A stretch of DNA of 64,000 nt, from positions 1-64,000 of the forward strand of contig NZ_FPIY01000007.1 in NCBI RefSeq assembly GCF_900119145.1. The letters are read 5' to 3'. Below the pieces are notes generated by a model, which made no database searches, was not told the origin of the DNA, and worked only from the letters and a program-made list of their open reading frames with translations. Position numbers and translations under genes: made by a program. Of the stretch, positions 18,738 through 27,700 are shown piece by piece; the first letter of the stretch is position 1; each line of letters starts with the position of its first letter. The stretch is from Cellulophaga fucicola (lineage in GTDB: Bacteria; Bacteroidota; Bacteroidia; Flavobacteriales; Flavobacteriaceae).

Positions 18738-18779
18738 AAAAAAAGCCCAAACAAGAGTATAAATTGTTTGGGCTTTTTT
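18738..18779. terminator. Bidirectional intrinsic terminator
   Basis: The stem GCCCAAACAA/TTGTTTGGGC is flanked by an A-run on one side and a T-run on the other, between the convergent GH117 and sulfatase genes. It can end transcription in both directions. Confidence 0.9.
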
Positions 18780-18792
18780 ATGAATATATATT

Positions 18793-20307
18793 CTAAATTT
18801 TAGTTTTTTCTCCTGTATCTCTGTAGTTATTATAGGTTGTAAAAAGGCTTTTTACTTTAGATGCATATTTAGGAGCATCTATCAAGTTTTGTTTTTCATT
18901 CTCCGTAATATTGGTATTTAGGTTAAATAATGCAACAGGTTTTCTAGTACTATCAGTCTTATCTTTTTTATCAAAAGCTATAATTAATTTCCAACCGTCT
19001 TTAATAATTATTGCTTCTTTACCCGTACCAGACTGTGTTACCAAATAAGAATGTACTTCTGTATTTTTATTCTCTCCTAGAAAAATAGGCAATAAATTAG
19101 CAGAATCTTTTGCTTGGTTTTCTTCAATTTCCTGATTTGTAATTGCTGCAAGTGTACTAAGAATATCAATACTTAAAACTGGTATTTTAGATGTACTACC
19201 AGACTTAATTTTTCCCGGCCACCAGACAATAAAAGGTACTCTATGTCCGCCTTCATAAGCTTGGTTTTTTCCGCCTCTATAAATATCATTAGATTTATGT
19301 CCCGCTTTTATACTTTTCTTTTTTAATAAACCTCCATTGTCTGATGTAAATACAATTACGGTATTATCATAAACACCTTTCTTTTTTAATGCAGCTACAA
19401 GCATTGCCATTTGCACATCTAACTCTTTTACCATATCTAAATGTTTAGATGGCGTTTCACCTGCAATTTTTTCTCCATTAAGTTTTTTGGTTGGTGTGTG
19501 TGGTAAGTGCACAGCCAAGGAACAGTAATACATAAAAAAAGGTTTGTCTGTATCTGCGTTAGCAATATAATCTACAGCTTTATTTACAAGTAATGGCCCC
19601 ATATTGTGCGGATCCCAATTTGTATCTCCTAAGCCTTCATCTTTATCTAGAGTAACCCCTATTTTTGTCATATTCTCTTGTGAAATATAACCAATTTCTG
19701 AGTTTTTTTCTAAAGGCATCCACTCTTCGTTTTCATATACAACATATGGCACGTTTTGTATACCTGCAGGAAAAGTTAAACTGTAATCAAAACCATTATC
19801 TAAAGGTCCTTTACCTACTATTTTGTTTACATCTACATCTAATTCTACTCTTTTTCTAGGTGATCTGTATATTTCTGTAGCGCTTCCTTTTTTTAAAAAA
19901 TCCATTCCAAAACCCCATTTGCCAAAAAAAGCTGTTTGGTATCCTGCATTTTTCATAAGCTTACCAAGTGTTAATTGGTCTGACTTAATGGGTGATGGTT
20001 GATATGATCCCCACACTCCCCAAGGAGCATAACTACGGTAGCAATTATTACCTGTCATTACTGCATATCTAGATGGCGCACATAACGCAGCAGGTGAATG
20101 TGCATCTGTAAAAGTCATTCCGCTTTTAGCTAAATTATCTATAGCGGGAGTTTTTAAAACTACATTATTGCTGTTCATTTGTCTGTAATAAGAAATATCG
20201 CCCACACCAATATCATCTGCTAAAACAACAATTACATTTGGTTGCTTTTGCGCGGAAACTTGTATTGTAAGAACAATACTTACTATAAAAACAATTTTCT
20301 TTAACAT
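18793..20307 (-). CDS. S1-family sulfatase
   Basis: This 504-residue type I sulfatase has a Sec signal (ending VSAQ), metal-binding Asp31 and Asp32 (VLADDIGVGD), and the formylglycine motif CAPSR with Cys76 as the residue converted by an anaerobic or aerobic maturase outside this window. A second metal site is visible as FTSDNGG, and YEGGHRVPFIVWWPG is typical of the C-terminal half. It is the third gene of a GH29-GH43-sulfatase unit, 6 nt after GH43. It likely removes a sulfate ester (for example from galactose or L-galactose units) so exo-glycosidases can proceed. Subfamily and regiospecificity cannot be called by eye. Confidence 0.9.
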   Translation of the reverse strand: MLKKIVFIVSIVLTIQVSAQKQPNVIVVLADDIGVGDISYYRQMNSNNVVLKTPAIDNLAKSGMTFTDAHSPAALCAPSRYAVMTGNNCYRSYAPWGVWGSYQPSPIKSDQLTLGKLMKNAGYQTAFFGKWGFGMDFLKKGSATEIYRSPRKRVELDVDVNKIVGKGPLDNGFDYSLTFPAGIQNVPYVVYENEEWMPLEKNSEIGYISQENMTKIGVTLDKDEGLGDTNWDPHNMGPLLVNKAVDYIANADTDKPFFMYYCSLAVHLPHTPTKKLNGEKIAGETPSKHLDMVKELDVQMAMLVAALKKKGVYDNTVIVFTSDNGGLLKKKSIKAGHKSNDIYRGGKNQAYEGGHRVPFIVWWPGKIKSGSTSKIPVLSIDILSTLAAITNQEIEENQAKDSANLLPIFLGENKNTEVHSYLVTQSGTGKEAIIIKDGWKLIIAFDKKDKTDSTRKPVALFNLNTNITENEKQNLIDAPKYASKVKSLFTTYNNYRDTGEKTKI

Positions 20308-20313
20308 ACTTTC

Positions 20314-21651
20314 TTATTTTAACATTAGCCAATTTAGGTTTACAATTTTATCTGCTCCCCAAACAGACTTAAAAACAACTACAATATTTTGCATCCCAGA
20401 AACTTCTTTTAAAAGATCTGTTTCTATGGTTTGCCAAGTATTCCATCCACCAGTATATTTTATAGGAAACTCTGCAATTAAATCTCCTTTAGGATTGCCT
20501 AAATGTACCTCCATAGAACCTATTCTTTGTCCGCTTGCAATACGTGCAACCATTTTTTTAGCAGAACCATTTGCAAAATCTACATTATTAAACCTTACGT
20601 TACTCATCATTTTGGTATCTGTAACCATCCACCCAATAGGCTCATTACCACCTACAAAACTAGTTTTTGCTCCACTAATATCGTTATACCTATCTATTTG
20701 TATTTTTTCTCCTATGGTTGGTGCGCCTATGCCTCTTAATGTTGGTTTTACACGGGCTATGGTTCCATCTTCTTTAAATGTCATATAATCTGCACGCATA
20801 GATCTTAATTTGTTGTAACCGCTAATTTCCCACCAATGGTAAAATAATATCCATTTTCCTTTGTATTTTACAACAGAATGATGATTAGTACCATTGCCTA
20901 GGTTGTCCATTATTTTACCTCTATACGTAAAAGGCCCTAAAGGATTGTTACTTGTAGCGTATGCAATAGTGTATCCTTCATTTGCAAATACATGCGCAAA
21001 GGTTAAGTAATACATACCGTTTGCTTTTATAGGAAAAGAACCTTCTTTGTAGCCTGCTGGCAAACCTTCAATTTTTATGGGTTTTGAAGCTACTTCTTTC
21101 ATATTACCTTTTAAAGGTGCTACAAATAATTTTTCTCCTCCTCCAAAATATAAATAGGCTTTACCATTGTCATCTAACAACAATCCTGGATCTATACCTT
21201 CTACATTTTTTATATAGTTTTTTTCCCATTTAAATGGCCCTGTAGGGCTTTTAGAAGTACCAACTCCTATACGTCTAAAAGAAGACTTATCTACTGGTTC
21301 CGCAGGGTAATAATAGTAATATGTATCTCCTTTTTTAATACAATCTGGTGCCCACATTCCGTATGAGTTTTTTTTACCCCAAGGCACGCTATTTTGATCT
21401 AAAACAACACCATAGTCTTTCCAAGTATTACCGCCTTCTAAAGAATACATATGATAATCTGGCATACAAAATTTTGGAGCTTCTATACCTTCTTCTGGTA
21501 CAATGTCATGAGACGGATAAACATACAACTTACCATTAAAAACACGAGCAGTTGGGTCTGCTGTAAATATATCTGTTACCAAAGGGTTTTGTGCTTTTAA
21601 ACCATTGCCTATTAATAGCAGTATTACAAAAAATTGTAAAACGTTTTTCAT
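20314..21651 (-). CDS. GH43 family glycosidase with C-terminal CBM6
   Basis: The 445-residue secreted protein (signal ending LKAQ) has a five-bladed GH43 domain with the expected acids: Asp32 in ADPTARVFNG (base), Asp103 in MWAPDCIKKG or Asp154 in GIDPGLL (pKa modulator), and Glu203 in GYKEGSFP (acid). Residues about 315-445 form a CBM6-like jelly roll (IARVKPTLRGIG precedes it; IGSMEVHLGNPKGDLIAEF is inside). GH43 includes exo-galactanases as well as xylosidases and arabinofuranosidases; in this setting a galactan-directed role is inferred. It sits 41 nt after GH29 and 6 nt before the sulfatase. Confidence 0.85.
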   Translation of the reverse strand: MKNVLQFFVILLLIGNGLKAQNPLVTDIFTADPTARVFNGKLYVYPSHDIVPEEGIEAPKFCMPDYHMYSLEGGNTWKDYGVVLDQNSVPWGKKNSYGMWAPDCIKKGDTYYYYYPAEPVDKSSFRRIGVGTSKSPTGPFKWEKNYIKNVEGIDPGLLLDDNGKAYLYFGGGEKLFVAPLKGNMKEVASKPIKIEGLPAGYKEGSFPIKANGMYYLTFAHVFANEGYTIAYATSNNPLGPFTYRGKIMDNLGNGTNHHSVVKYKGKWILFYHWWEISGYNKLRSMRADYMTFKEDGTIARVKPTLRGIGAPTIGEKIQIDRYNDISGAKTSFVGGNEPIGWMVTDTKMMSNVRFNNVDFANGSAKKMVARIASGQRIGSMEVHLGNPKGDLIAEFPIKYTGGWNTWQTIETDLLKEVSGMQNIVVVFKSVWGADKIVNLNWLMLK

Positions 21652-21692
21652 ATAAATATTTATTTTAATTAAATGTGTTTTTGATAAGTATA

Positions 21693-23258
21693 CTAATCCG
21701 CATGAGCGTCTATGGCCCCTCCAATATTATTTTCTTTGTATCCTTCTAAAATAACCTTAAATGCGTGCGCATACTTAGTTGGGAATGTCCTAGGAGCTTC
21801 TATTACAAGTCCTCTCTGATCTCTTTTCCAATTAATTTTTTCATTACTACCCAATAGTGTTATGTTTTCTATTTTAGAATTTAAAACCCCTATAGAAGTA
21901 GATAAAGATTTTACAATAACTTCTTTTTCAGGAGTATCCATTACTATAATGTAGAATTCATTATCAGATTTTTTAGTAAACCTAATATCCGCGTTTGTAT
22001 ATTCTATTTTAAATTTTTCAACTTTATGCCCGCCTTCTGGTAAACGTGTTGGTCCTTCTCCAAAAATTGTCCAAGGTCTTGTACCGTAAATTGCATCTCC
22101 ATTTACAGCTAACCAACTCCCCATATCTAACAATAAATTTTTCATTTCATTTGGTATAGAACCATCAGGATTTGGCGGTACGTTTAAAAGCATTAATCCA
22201 TTTTTAGACACAATATCTACAAGTATATCTACAAGCTCGTTTGGAGTTTTAAATTTTGCGTTTGGTCTGTAAAACCAAGCCCCAGGAGAGGTGTCAGTTA
22301 ACCATGAAGCCGATTTTGGCTGATTAGGTCTTCCACGCTCATAGTCTTTAACAGCTGTAGTTTCTGGAAAAGTAGTTTCTTTATAAGACACCACTACTTC
22401 TTTGTTCCATTCTATTCCTTTGTTGTAGTAATAGGCTAAAAATTGTTGCCTACTTTCTTCAGTCATATTCTCTAACCACCAGTCAAACCAAATTAAATCT
22501 GGTTGGTACACATCTATATATTCTTTAATTTTAAGCCACCAATCATTATAAAAATCTTCATCTGGAGTATTAGATTCTAATGAATGCGGATTTGTATATA
22601 AGTCATAATCTTTAGGGCTTATGCCACCGTGTTTATGCGCAGGTGCAAAATATTTCCAAGTAAATGCATGATGAAAAGAAGCCATAAATTTTAGCCCCTT
22701 TGCCTCTATTTCTTTTTTTAGTTCTGCTGATGGATCTATGTCTCCATAATTTATAGAGTTCCAACGTGTAACCTTACTGTTCCACATAGCAAAATTATCA
22801 TGATGCATAGCTACGGGTCCTGCAAACTTTGCTCCAGATTTAGCAAACAAGTCTGCCCATTCTTTTGCATTAAAAGCTGTTGGAGAAAACTGTTCTATTA
22901 TATGCTTATAACCGTATTTAGCTGGGTTACCATACTTTTTTTTATGGTGGACATAGTTTGTTGTTGGCTTGCCGTTTTTAGTTGGTACTTTTTTTCCATC
23001 TTCATACATTTTCATTCCGTGCCAACCTGCATAATATTTAGTTGGGTCTGTACCTTCAAAAGCAGAAGAAACTGGTCCCCAATGCGCATAGATTCCAAAT
23101 TTTGCATCTTGAAACCAATTTGGAGCTGCATTTACTTTTTCTAATGACTCCCAACTCTCTTTATATGGCTTACTGTTATTTTTTTGTTCTTTTGATGATT
23201 GACTATAACCAAGTGCAGTTATACTAAGAGCTACTATTGTTAATTTAAATTTTATCAT
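21693..23258 (-). CDS. GH29 alpha-L-fucosidase/L-galactosidase-like (copy 1)
   Basis: This 521-residue secreted GH29 enzyme (signal ending LGYSQ) opens its barrel with WFQDAKFGIYAHWGP and has the substrate-binding MHHDNFAMWNS (about 151-161). The nucleophile is Asp259 in DLIWFDWW. The usual GH29 tail follows (NGLMLLNVPPNPDGSIP, then a beta-sandwich). GH29 retains alpha-L-fucosides, and L-galactose differs from L-fucose only at C6, so porphyran-type loci use GH29 as alpha-L-galactosidase. It is the first gene of a GH29-GH43-sulfatase operon with its own promoter box. It differs enough from the other two GH29 copies to suggest different linkages. Confidence 0.88.
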   Translation of the reverse strand: MIKFKLTIVALSITALGYSQSSKEQKNNSKPYKESWESLEKVNAAPNWFQDAKFGIYAHWGPVSSAFEGTDPTKYYAGWHGMKMYEDGKKVPTKNGKPTTNYVHHKKKYGNPAKYGYKHIIEQFSPTAFNAKEWADLFAKSGAKFAGPVAMHHDNFAMWNSKVTRWNSINYGDIDPSAELKKEIEAKGLKFMASFHHAFTWKYFAPAHKHGGISPKDYDLYTNPHSLESNTPDEDFYNDWWLKIKEYIDVYQPDLIWFDWWLENMTEESRQQFLAYYYNKGIEWNKEVVVSYKETTFPETTAVKDYERGRPNQPKSASWLTDTSPGAWFYRPNAKFKTPNELVDILVDIVSKNGLMLLNVPPNPDGSIPNEMKNLLLDMGSWLAVNGDAIYGTRPWTIFGEGPTRLPEGGHKVEKFKIEYTNADIRFTKKSDNEFYIIVMDTPEKEVIVKSLSTSIGVLNSKIENITLLGSNEKINWKRDQRGLVIEAPRTFPTKYAHAFKVILEGYKENNIGGAIDAHAD

Positions 23259-23317
23259 ACTTAAAAAGGGGTATTATAATTACAAAAAGGGATACTTGTT
23301 GTTATAAACAACACTTT

Positions 23318-23357
23318 CAAAATTAATTTAATAGCCTTTGCAAGCAGATAACGTATG
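23318..23357 (-). promoter_or_regulatory. Promoter of GH29-GH43-sulfatase unit: CATACGT box plus TAATTTTG
   Basis: Minus-strand CATACGT (23357-23351) precedes TAATTTTG (23325-23318), an exact TAnnTTTG match, by 25 nt. The start of transcription would be about 50 nt before the GH29 ATG. Spacing and sequence match the other boxed promoters. Confidence 0.65.
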
Positions 23358-23397
23358 TTTTAGAATATAGAACGGATGATGAATTACATTATAAATA

Positions 23398-24306
23398 CTA
23401 CTTATTTACATACTTTTTAGGGAAAGAAGTAATTGGCGTAATACTTAAATTTTTATAATATACCTCAGCAGCTTCAGACTGTATTTGTATTTTTCCTTTA
23501 GTTACTGGTGTAACAATACCATTTTTTAAATAACGGGCATTTTTTACCCTGTTTACAACTTTACCGTTTACAAGGTGTATACTTTCTGGCCCCAAACAAT
23601 AAATTTCTAATGTATTCCATTCTCCGTTTGGCTTCTCAAACATTCCAAATTTACTTGCCTGACCAGACTCAAATTCTGCGCCCCATTTTAAAGGAACCAA
23701 TTCTGCATTAGGATTATATACAAAAAATGCCTTTCCGTTTTTAGCATACTTTTTTTCTGCGGGAACATCTCCAAAAACATCTGTTAGAGCAATAAAATCT
23801 CCACAATCTCCTTCTTGTACTTGAAACTCTAAGCTAGACATCCAAACATTCCAAAAAGCTCCGTGTGGCCCCTTTGCGTGGTATAAAATTCCGCTATCTC
23901 TTTTGGTACGTAAGCGTGGCTCCCATTTTTTTTGTCCCCATTTAAACTGTACAGATAAGTGGTAGTTTCCGTATTCTTTTTTAGTTGTTAAGCCACCGTA
24001 AATTTCTCCTGTTATTTTTAATACAGGCGTATTACCTTCTTTTATAACTGAAAAAACATTTTTAATATCTTTGTTTAAACCTAAGGGCTTTCCTGTTTTT
24101 ACATCTGTAAACTTTTCTACATCTAAATCTACAGAAGTATGTACGGCTCCCATCCAAACTTCCCAATTAGACAAGTTATCATCAAACAAATTAGCAGTAG
24201 ACGAGCTTGTGTTTTTTTTAACCTTAGTAGCTTTGCACCCAAAAAAAATTAAAGCGGTTAATATTATAATAAAAACGGGTGCTTTTTTTGAAAAAAATAC
24301 GTTCAT
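23398..24306 (-). CDS. DUF1080 (3-keto-disaccharide hydrolase-like) lipoprotein
   Basis: The start at 24306 gives a lipoprotein signal (lipobox FFGC); an earlier ATG at 24315 would add only three residues, and the longest frame reaches 24381. The roughly 302-residue protein has the DUF1080 concanavalin-like fold, with NWEVWMGAVHTS, KRDSGILYHAKGPHG, EFQVQEGDCGDFI, EWNTLEIYC and the terminal GKIQIQSEAAEVYYKNL. Members of this family hydrolyse or eliminate 3-keto-glycosides made by partner dehydrogenases. It lies downstream of a GH29 gene, but a hairpin terminator lies between them, so expression may be lower or separate. A possible partner oxidoreductase is encoded at 47378. Confidence 0.8.
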   Translation of the reverse strand: MNVFFSKKAPVFIIILTALIFFGCKATKVKKNTSSSTANLFDDNLSNWEVWMGAVHTSVDLDVEKFTDVKTGKPLGLNKDIKNVFSVIKEGNTPVLKITGEIYGGLTTKKEYGNYHLSVQFKWGQKKWEPRLRTKRDSGILYHAKGPHGAFWNVWMSSLEFQVQEGDCGDFIALTDVFGDVPAEKKYAKNGKAFFVYNPNAELVPLKWGAEFESGQASKFGMFEKPNGEWNTLEIYCLGPESIHLVNGKVVNRVKNARYLKNGIVTPVTKGKIQIQSEAAEVYYKNLSITPITSFPKKYVNK

Positions 24307-24320
24307 AACAGACATCACTT

Positions 24321-24362
24321 TAAAATAAAAAAGCCAAAATTTTAAACTAATAAAATCTTGGC
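24321..24362 (-). terminator. Terminator or attenuator between GH29 and DUF1080
   Basis: Minus-strand transcription meets a GCCAA/TTGGC stem extended by ATTTTA/TAAAAT with one mismatch, followed by a T-rich run. It ends GH29 transcripts or lets only part through to DUF1080, whose start is just downstream. Confidence 0.6.
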
Positions 24363-24386
24363 CCTTAATAACATTAAACAATTTAA

Positions 24387-25934
24387 CTACATTTCTAACT
24401 CAATAACATATGCAAAGTCGCTTGGTTTTTCTTTAGGCATTGTAACCATTAAACCTTTATTATCTTGACTCCATTTAATCTCTTCTGTACTACCCAATAC
24501 TTTTGCACTGGTAATATTAATATCTTTTGCATATGTTGCTCCTTTAGCTAAAGATTCTATAGTTACAACACCATCTTTAGGCCAATCTAACACAATAGCA
24601 TATAATTTATTTTCTTTGGTTGTAAACCTAATATCTTTAGAAGATAGATCTTTATTATTACCCTCAGAGTGGTGACCTTTTTTAACCTCTGTTGGTCCTT
24701 CTCCAAACGTTTTCCAATAGGTAGTATCATAAATTGCTTCGCCATTAATTGCCAACCAGTCTCCTATTTGGAGTAAAATTTCTTTTTGATCTTCTGGTAT
24801 TGTTCCGTCTGATTTTGGACCTACATTTAATAATAGATTTCCATTTTTACTTACTATATCTACCAAATCATCTACAATTTGGTTGGCTGTTTTAGACTGC
24901 CAATTAGATACATAACTCCAAGAGTTTTTTCCTATTGATGTATCTGTTTGCCAAGGCAACTTACGTATACCTGGTAACTTACCACGTTCTAAATCATAAA
25001 TAACTGTACCCTCTGGAAAAGCTTCATGTGAAAAGTTTTTGTCTTGCAGCACAACTTCTTTACCCCACTCTAGACCTTTATTGTAGTAGTAAGCTGCTAA
25101 TTTTGGTCTTTGGTCTGCAAAATCTGGAATATCTAAATAAAAATCGAACCACATAATATCTGGTTGGTAATTGTCTATAATATCTTTAGTTCTTGCCCAC
25201 CATAATTCTTTAAATTCTTTAGAAACTGGCTCGTTTAAATTTTTACCTTTAGTTGAGTACAAATCTGCATATGCCGGGTCTGTAGTATCAAAATGATCTT
25301 TTTTATTGAAGAATGACCAATTAAAAGCAAAATGAGAAGACGCACCCATAATCATACCCTTTTGCCTTCCTGCTTTAAATAACTCTCCTAGAATATCTCT
25401 TTTAGGTCCCATATCTACAGAGTTCCAACGAGTAATATTAGACTTGTACATTGCAAAACCATCATGATGTTCTGCAACAGGAATTACATATTTTGCTCCT
25501 GATTTCTTAAATAAATCTATCCATTCGTTTGCGTCAAACTTTTCACCTTTAAACATTGGTATAAAGTCTTTATAACCAAACTCTTTTTGATCTCCCCAAT
25601 TTGCTTTATGATGCGTATATACATCTGATGGCCCTTTTTTTTCTGGCTTTAACTGCGCAGAAAAAGTAGCAGTGTCCATATACATTTTACGTGGATACCA
25701 TTCTGATGAATATTCAGGAACACTATAGGCTCCCCAATGAATAAAAATTCCGAATTTTTTTTTATTAAACCAAGTTGGATCTTTATAATTTTTTTTGATA
25801 GATTCCCAATTTGCTTCGTAAACTGGCTTTACTTCTTGAGTTACTTCTTCTTTCTTTTCCTTTTTATCTGCACAAGACAGAATAGTTAATGAAAGAATAA
25901 AAAAGCTCAGTACTATATATTTTCCACTTTTCAT
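24387..25934 (-). CDS. GH29 alpha-L-fucosidase/L-galactosidase-like (copy 2)
   Basis: This 515-residue lipoprotein (lipobox LSC, Cys21) is a GH29 barrel: WFNKKKFGIFIHWGAYSVP, VAEHHDGFAMYKS (about 153-165), and nucleophile Asp264 in DIMWFDFYLD. The C-terminal half has NGNLLLNVGPKSDGTIPEDQ and a beta-sandwich. Outer-membrane anchoring suggests action on larger oligosaccharides than the soluble copy 1. Its promoter carries the shared CATACGT box. The protein aligns more closely with the third copy at 37437 (both with DFIPMF and AEHxDGFAM) than with copy 1. Substrate is inferred from locus context. Confidence 0.88.
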   Translation of the reverse strand: MKSGKYIVLSFFILSLTILSCADKKEKKEEVTQEVKPVYEANWESIKKNYKDPTWFNKKKFGIFIHWGAYSVPEYSSEWYPRKMYMDTATFSAQLKPEKKGPSDVYTHHKANWGDQKEFGYKDFIPMFKGEKFDANEWIDLFKKSGAKYVIPVAEHHDGFAMYKSNITRWNSVDMGPKRDILGELFKAGRQKGMIMGASSHFAFNWSFFNKKDHFDTTDPAYADLYSTKGKNLNEPVSKEFKELWWARTKDIIDNYQPDIMWFDFYLDIPDFADQRPKLAAYYYNKGLEWGKEVVLQDKNFSHEAFPEGTVIYDLERGKLPGIRKLPWQTDTSIGKNSWSYVSNWQSKTANQIVDDLVDIVSKNGNLLLNVGPKSDGTIPEDQKEILLQIGDWLAINGEAIYDTTYWKTFGEGPTEVKKGHHSEGNNKDLSSKDIRFTTKENKLYAIVLDWPKDGVVTIESLAKGATYAKDINITSAKVLGSTEEIKWSQDNKGLMVTMPKEKPSDFAYVIELEM

Positions 25935-25972
25935 ATCAATAGATCTTAATAGGTTGTTCTAATTATCTAAAG

Positions 25973-26012
25973 CGAAATTCCAATTATACTTTTAAAAGCA
26001 TTAAAACGTATG
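25973..26012 (-). promoter_or_regulatory. Promoter of GH29-DUF1080 unit: CATACGT box plus GAATTTCG
   Basis: Minus-strand CATACGT (26012-26006) is followed after 25 nt by GAATTTCG (25980-25973), a degenerate -7 box. The weaker -7 fits a promoter that needs an activator at the heptamer. The ATG is about 39 nt beyond the -7 box. Confidence 0.55.
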
Positions 26013-26054
26013 TTTTTTATAGTAGACCAAATGTCTAATTCCTTGTTTTTACTA

Positions 26055-27674
26055 CTATTTAAGCCTAGAAATAAGAATTGCATCTGCTGTTTCTGCCCAA
26101 GGAGACTTAAACTTTCCTTGTTTTTCTATTGCAACCTCTTTTGTAAACTCTCCTGTTATTGTATTAAACCACTGCATAGTTCGGTTTTCTTCTTTCTTTT
26201 TTAAAAATGCAGCATCTATTCCGTAGTTTTCTTTGTGTATGTATAGTAGAACTGTGCCTTTATCATCTGTTAAGTTATAGCCACTACCATTATGCCACGG
26301 AGTTGGTTTCATTTTATGAAACTGAAACTTGCTAAACAGTTTTTGCATATGATTAAAGTATGCAAACTTTGGCTTATTAAATTCTTTAGGTTGCTCAAAA
26401 GGGTTATAAATTATTACATTCCAAGAAGTACCCTGCCAATAATAAGTTGTATACACACCCGAAAACAAACACATATAGTTACGGCGTAAACAGGTTTCTG
26501 CATTGGTATAATCTCCTGTAAAAACGGTATACGGAGACTCTTCATAACCACCGTGCTCTATATTAAATATGGGCTTGTTTTTAAATTTTGTTTTGGCTTC
26601 TAACATTTTATTATAAATATTATGAGACCAATTTTGAGAAGAAATAAAATCTACTTTATCAGGAAAATTAGAACAATATTTATAATCATGTACAGAAACC
26701 AACCTATTGTATTTATCGTTTGCTTTTAACCTTTCTATTCTTCCGTGAATATAATCTTCATCTGCTCTACCATAATACAACGCCTCTTTAGAAATATCCC
26801 ATACTATATTAGGAAAAGCCTGGTATCTTTTTACCACATAATCAAAATACATATTGTCTGCATTAGTGTTCATCCCTGGCCAAGCTACTAGTTTGTTCCA
26901 AACATAAATCATTAAATGAGATGCTATGCGTTTGTTATGCATTAAACTAATTGTACGATCTAATTTTTTGAAAAATTCTGGATTTAGAGCTGAGTAATTT
27001 GGATTGTCATTATTCCCTAGAAAAGGAAAAATATCTTTTGGACCACCAAATTCATGTTCTGGATGTTGCTCTAATTTAGAATCTTTGGTCCAGCTAACAT
27101 CATAAGAAAAAACGTTCATCACTACCTGATTAAATCCGTTTTGGTTTAAAAGGTTTAAAAGATGCTCTGTTTTTGGCAATCCTTTTTTGTCGTGGTAATC
27201 TAAAGCATAAAGCCAGTCACACTCAAAAGCCAATAAAAAATAAGGTGTACCATCTTCATAATAAAAATTTTGAGGATCATTTTGTTGTATCACTAGTCCT
27301 CCATGATTATCAACAACAGCAGAAGACACAACTACACTACCTTTTTTATTATTTATTTTTTTTACGTCTCCTTGAATTGTAAAACTCCATTTACCCTCTA
27401 AAGAACTAGAGAACCGTATTACCCATTCTTTATTACCATTATAAAAACCTGGTACTTGTTGTGCTGTACCATTACTATGGGTAAAAACAGCGTAAAAATT
27501 AGTTTTATAAGGCGATGCTACTTTTTGGTTTGTAGTAAATATAATGTCTAGAACCTCCCATTTAGGAATTTTAAAAACAATGTTAGACTTGTAGTTTTCT
27601 TTTTTAAGTTGACTAGTTGCTGTTGAAAAAATAAACAACAGAATAACAACTAAAAGCCTTTGTCTATTTTGCAT
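26055..27674 (-). CDS. DUF5060/DUF4038-type secreted glycan-active protein
   Basis: This 539-residue protein has a Sec signal (about 21 residues, ending ATS). Its N-terminal immunoglobulin-like domain (about 25-120, with KWEVLDIIFTTNQKVASPYK and GKWSFTIQGD) resembles DUF5060, and its barrel-like domain (130-450, FYYEDGTPYFLLAFECDWLYALD, NIVWDISKEALYYGRADEDY, IFNIEHGGYEESPY) resembles the DUF4038 group of putative glycosidases. Glu residues in WDISKEALYYG and NIEHGGYE occupy places where clan GH-A enzymes have acid/base and nucleophile, but catalysis is not established. It is 26 nt after the sulfatase and shares its promoter. Confidence 0.7.
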   Translation of the reverse strand: MQNRQRLLVVILLFIFSTATSQLKKENYKSNIVFKIPKWEVLDIIFTTNQKVASPYKTNFYAVFTHSNGTAQQVPGFYNGNKEWVIRFSSSLEGKWSFTIQGDVKKINNKKGSVVVSSAVVDNHGGLVIQQNDPQNFYYEDGTPYFLLAFECDWLYALDYHDKKGLPKTEHLLNLLNQNGFNQVVMNVFSYDVSWTKDSKLEQHPEHEFGGPKDIFPFLGNNDNPNYSALNPEFFKKLDRTISLMHNKRIASHLMIYVWNKLVAWPGMNTNADNMYFDYVVKRYQAFPNIVWDISKEALYYGRADEDYIHGRIERLKANDKYNRLVSVHDYKYCSNFPDKVDFISSQNWSHNIYNKMLEAKTKFKNKPIFNIEHGGYEESPYTVFTGDYTNAETCLRRNYMCLFSGVYTTYYWQGTSWNVIIYNPFEQPKEFNKPKFAYFNHMQKLFSKFQFHKMKPTPWHNGSGYNLTDDKGTVLLYIHKENYGIDAAFLKKKEENRTMQWFNTITGEFTKEVAIEKQGKFKSPWAETADAILISRLK

Positions 27675-27700
27675 AACACTGTTTTTATTTACTTATAAAT

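Noticed and set aside
20426-20788. 120-codon plus-strand frame within the GH43 gene
   Set aside because: It overlaps the CBM6 coding region on the other strand and has no start-site support.
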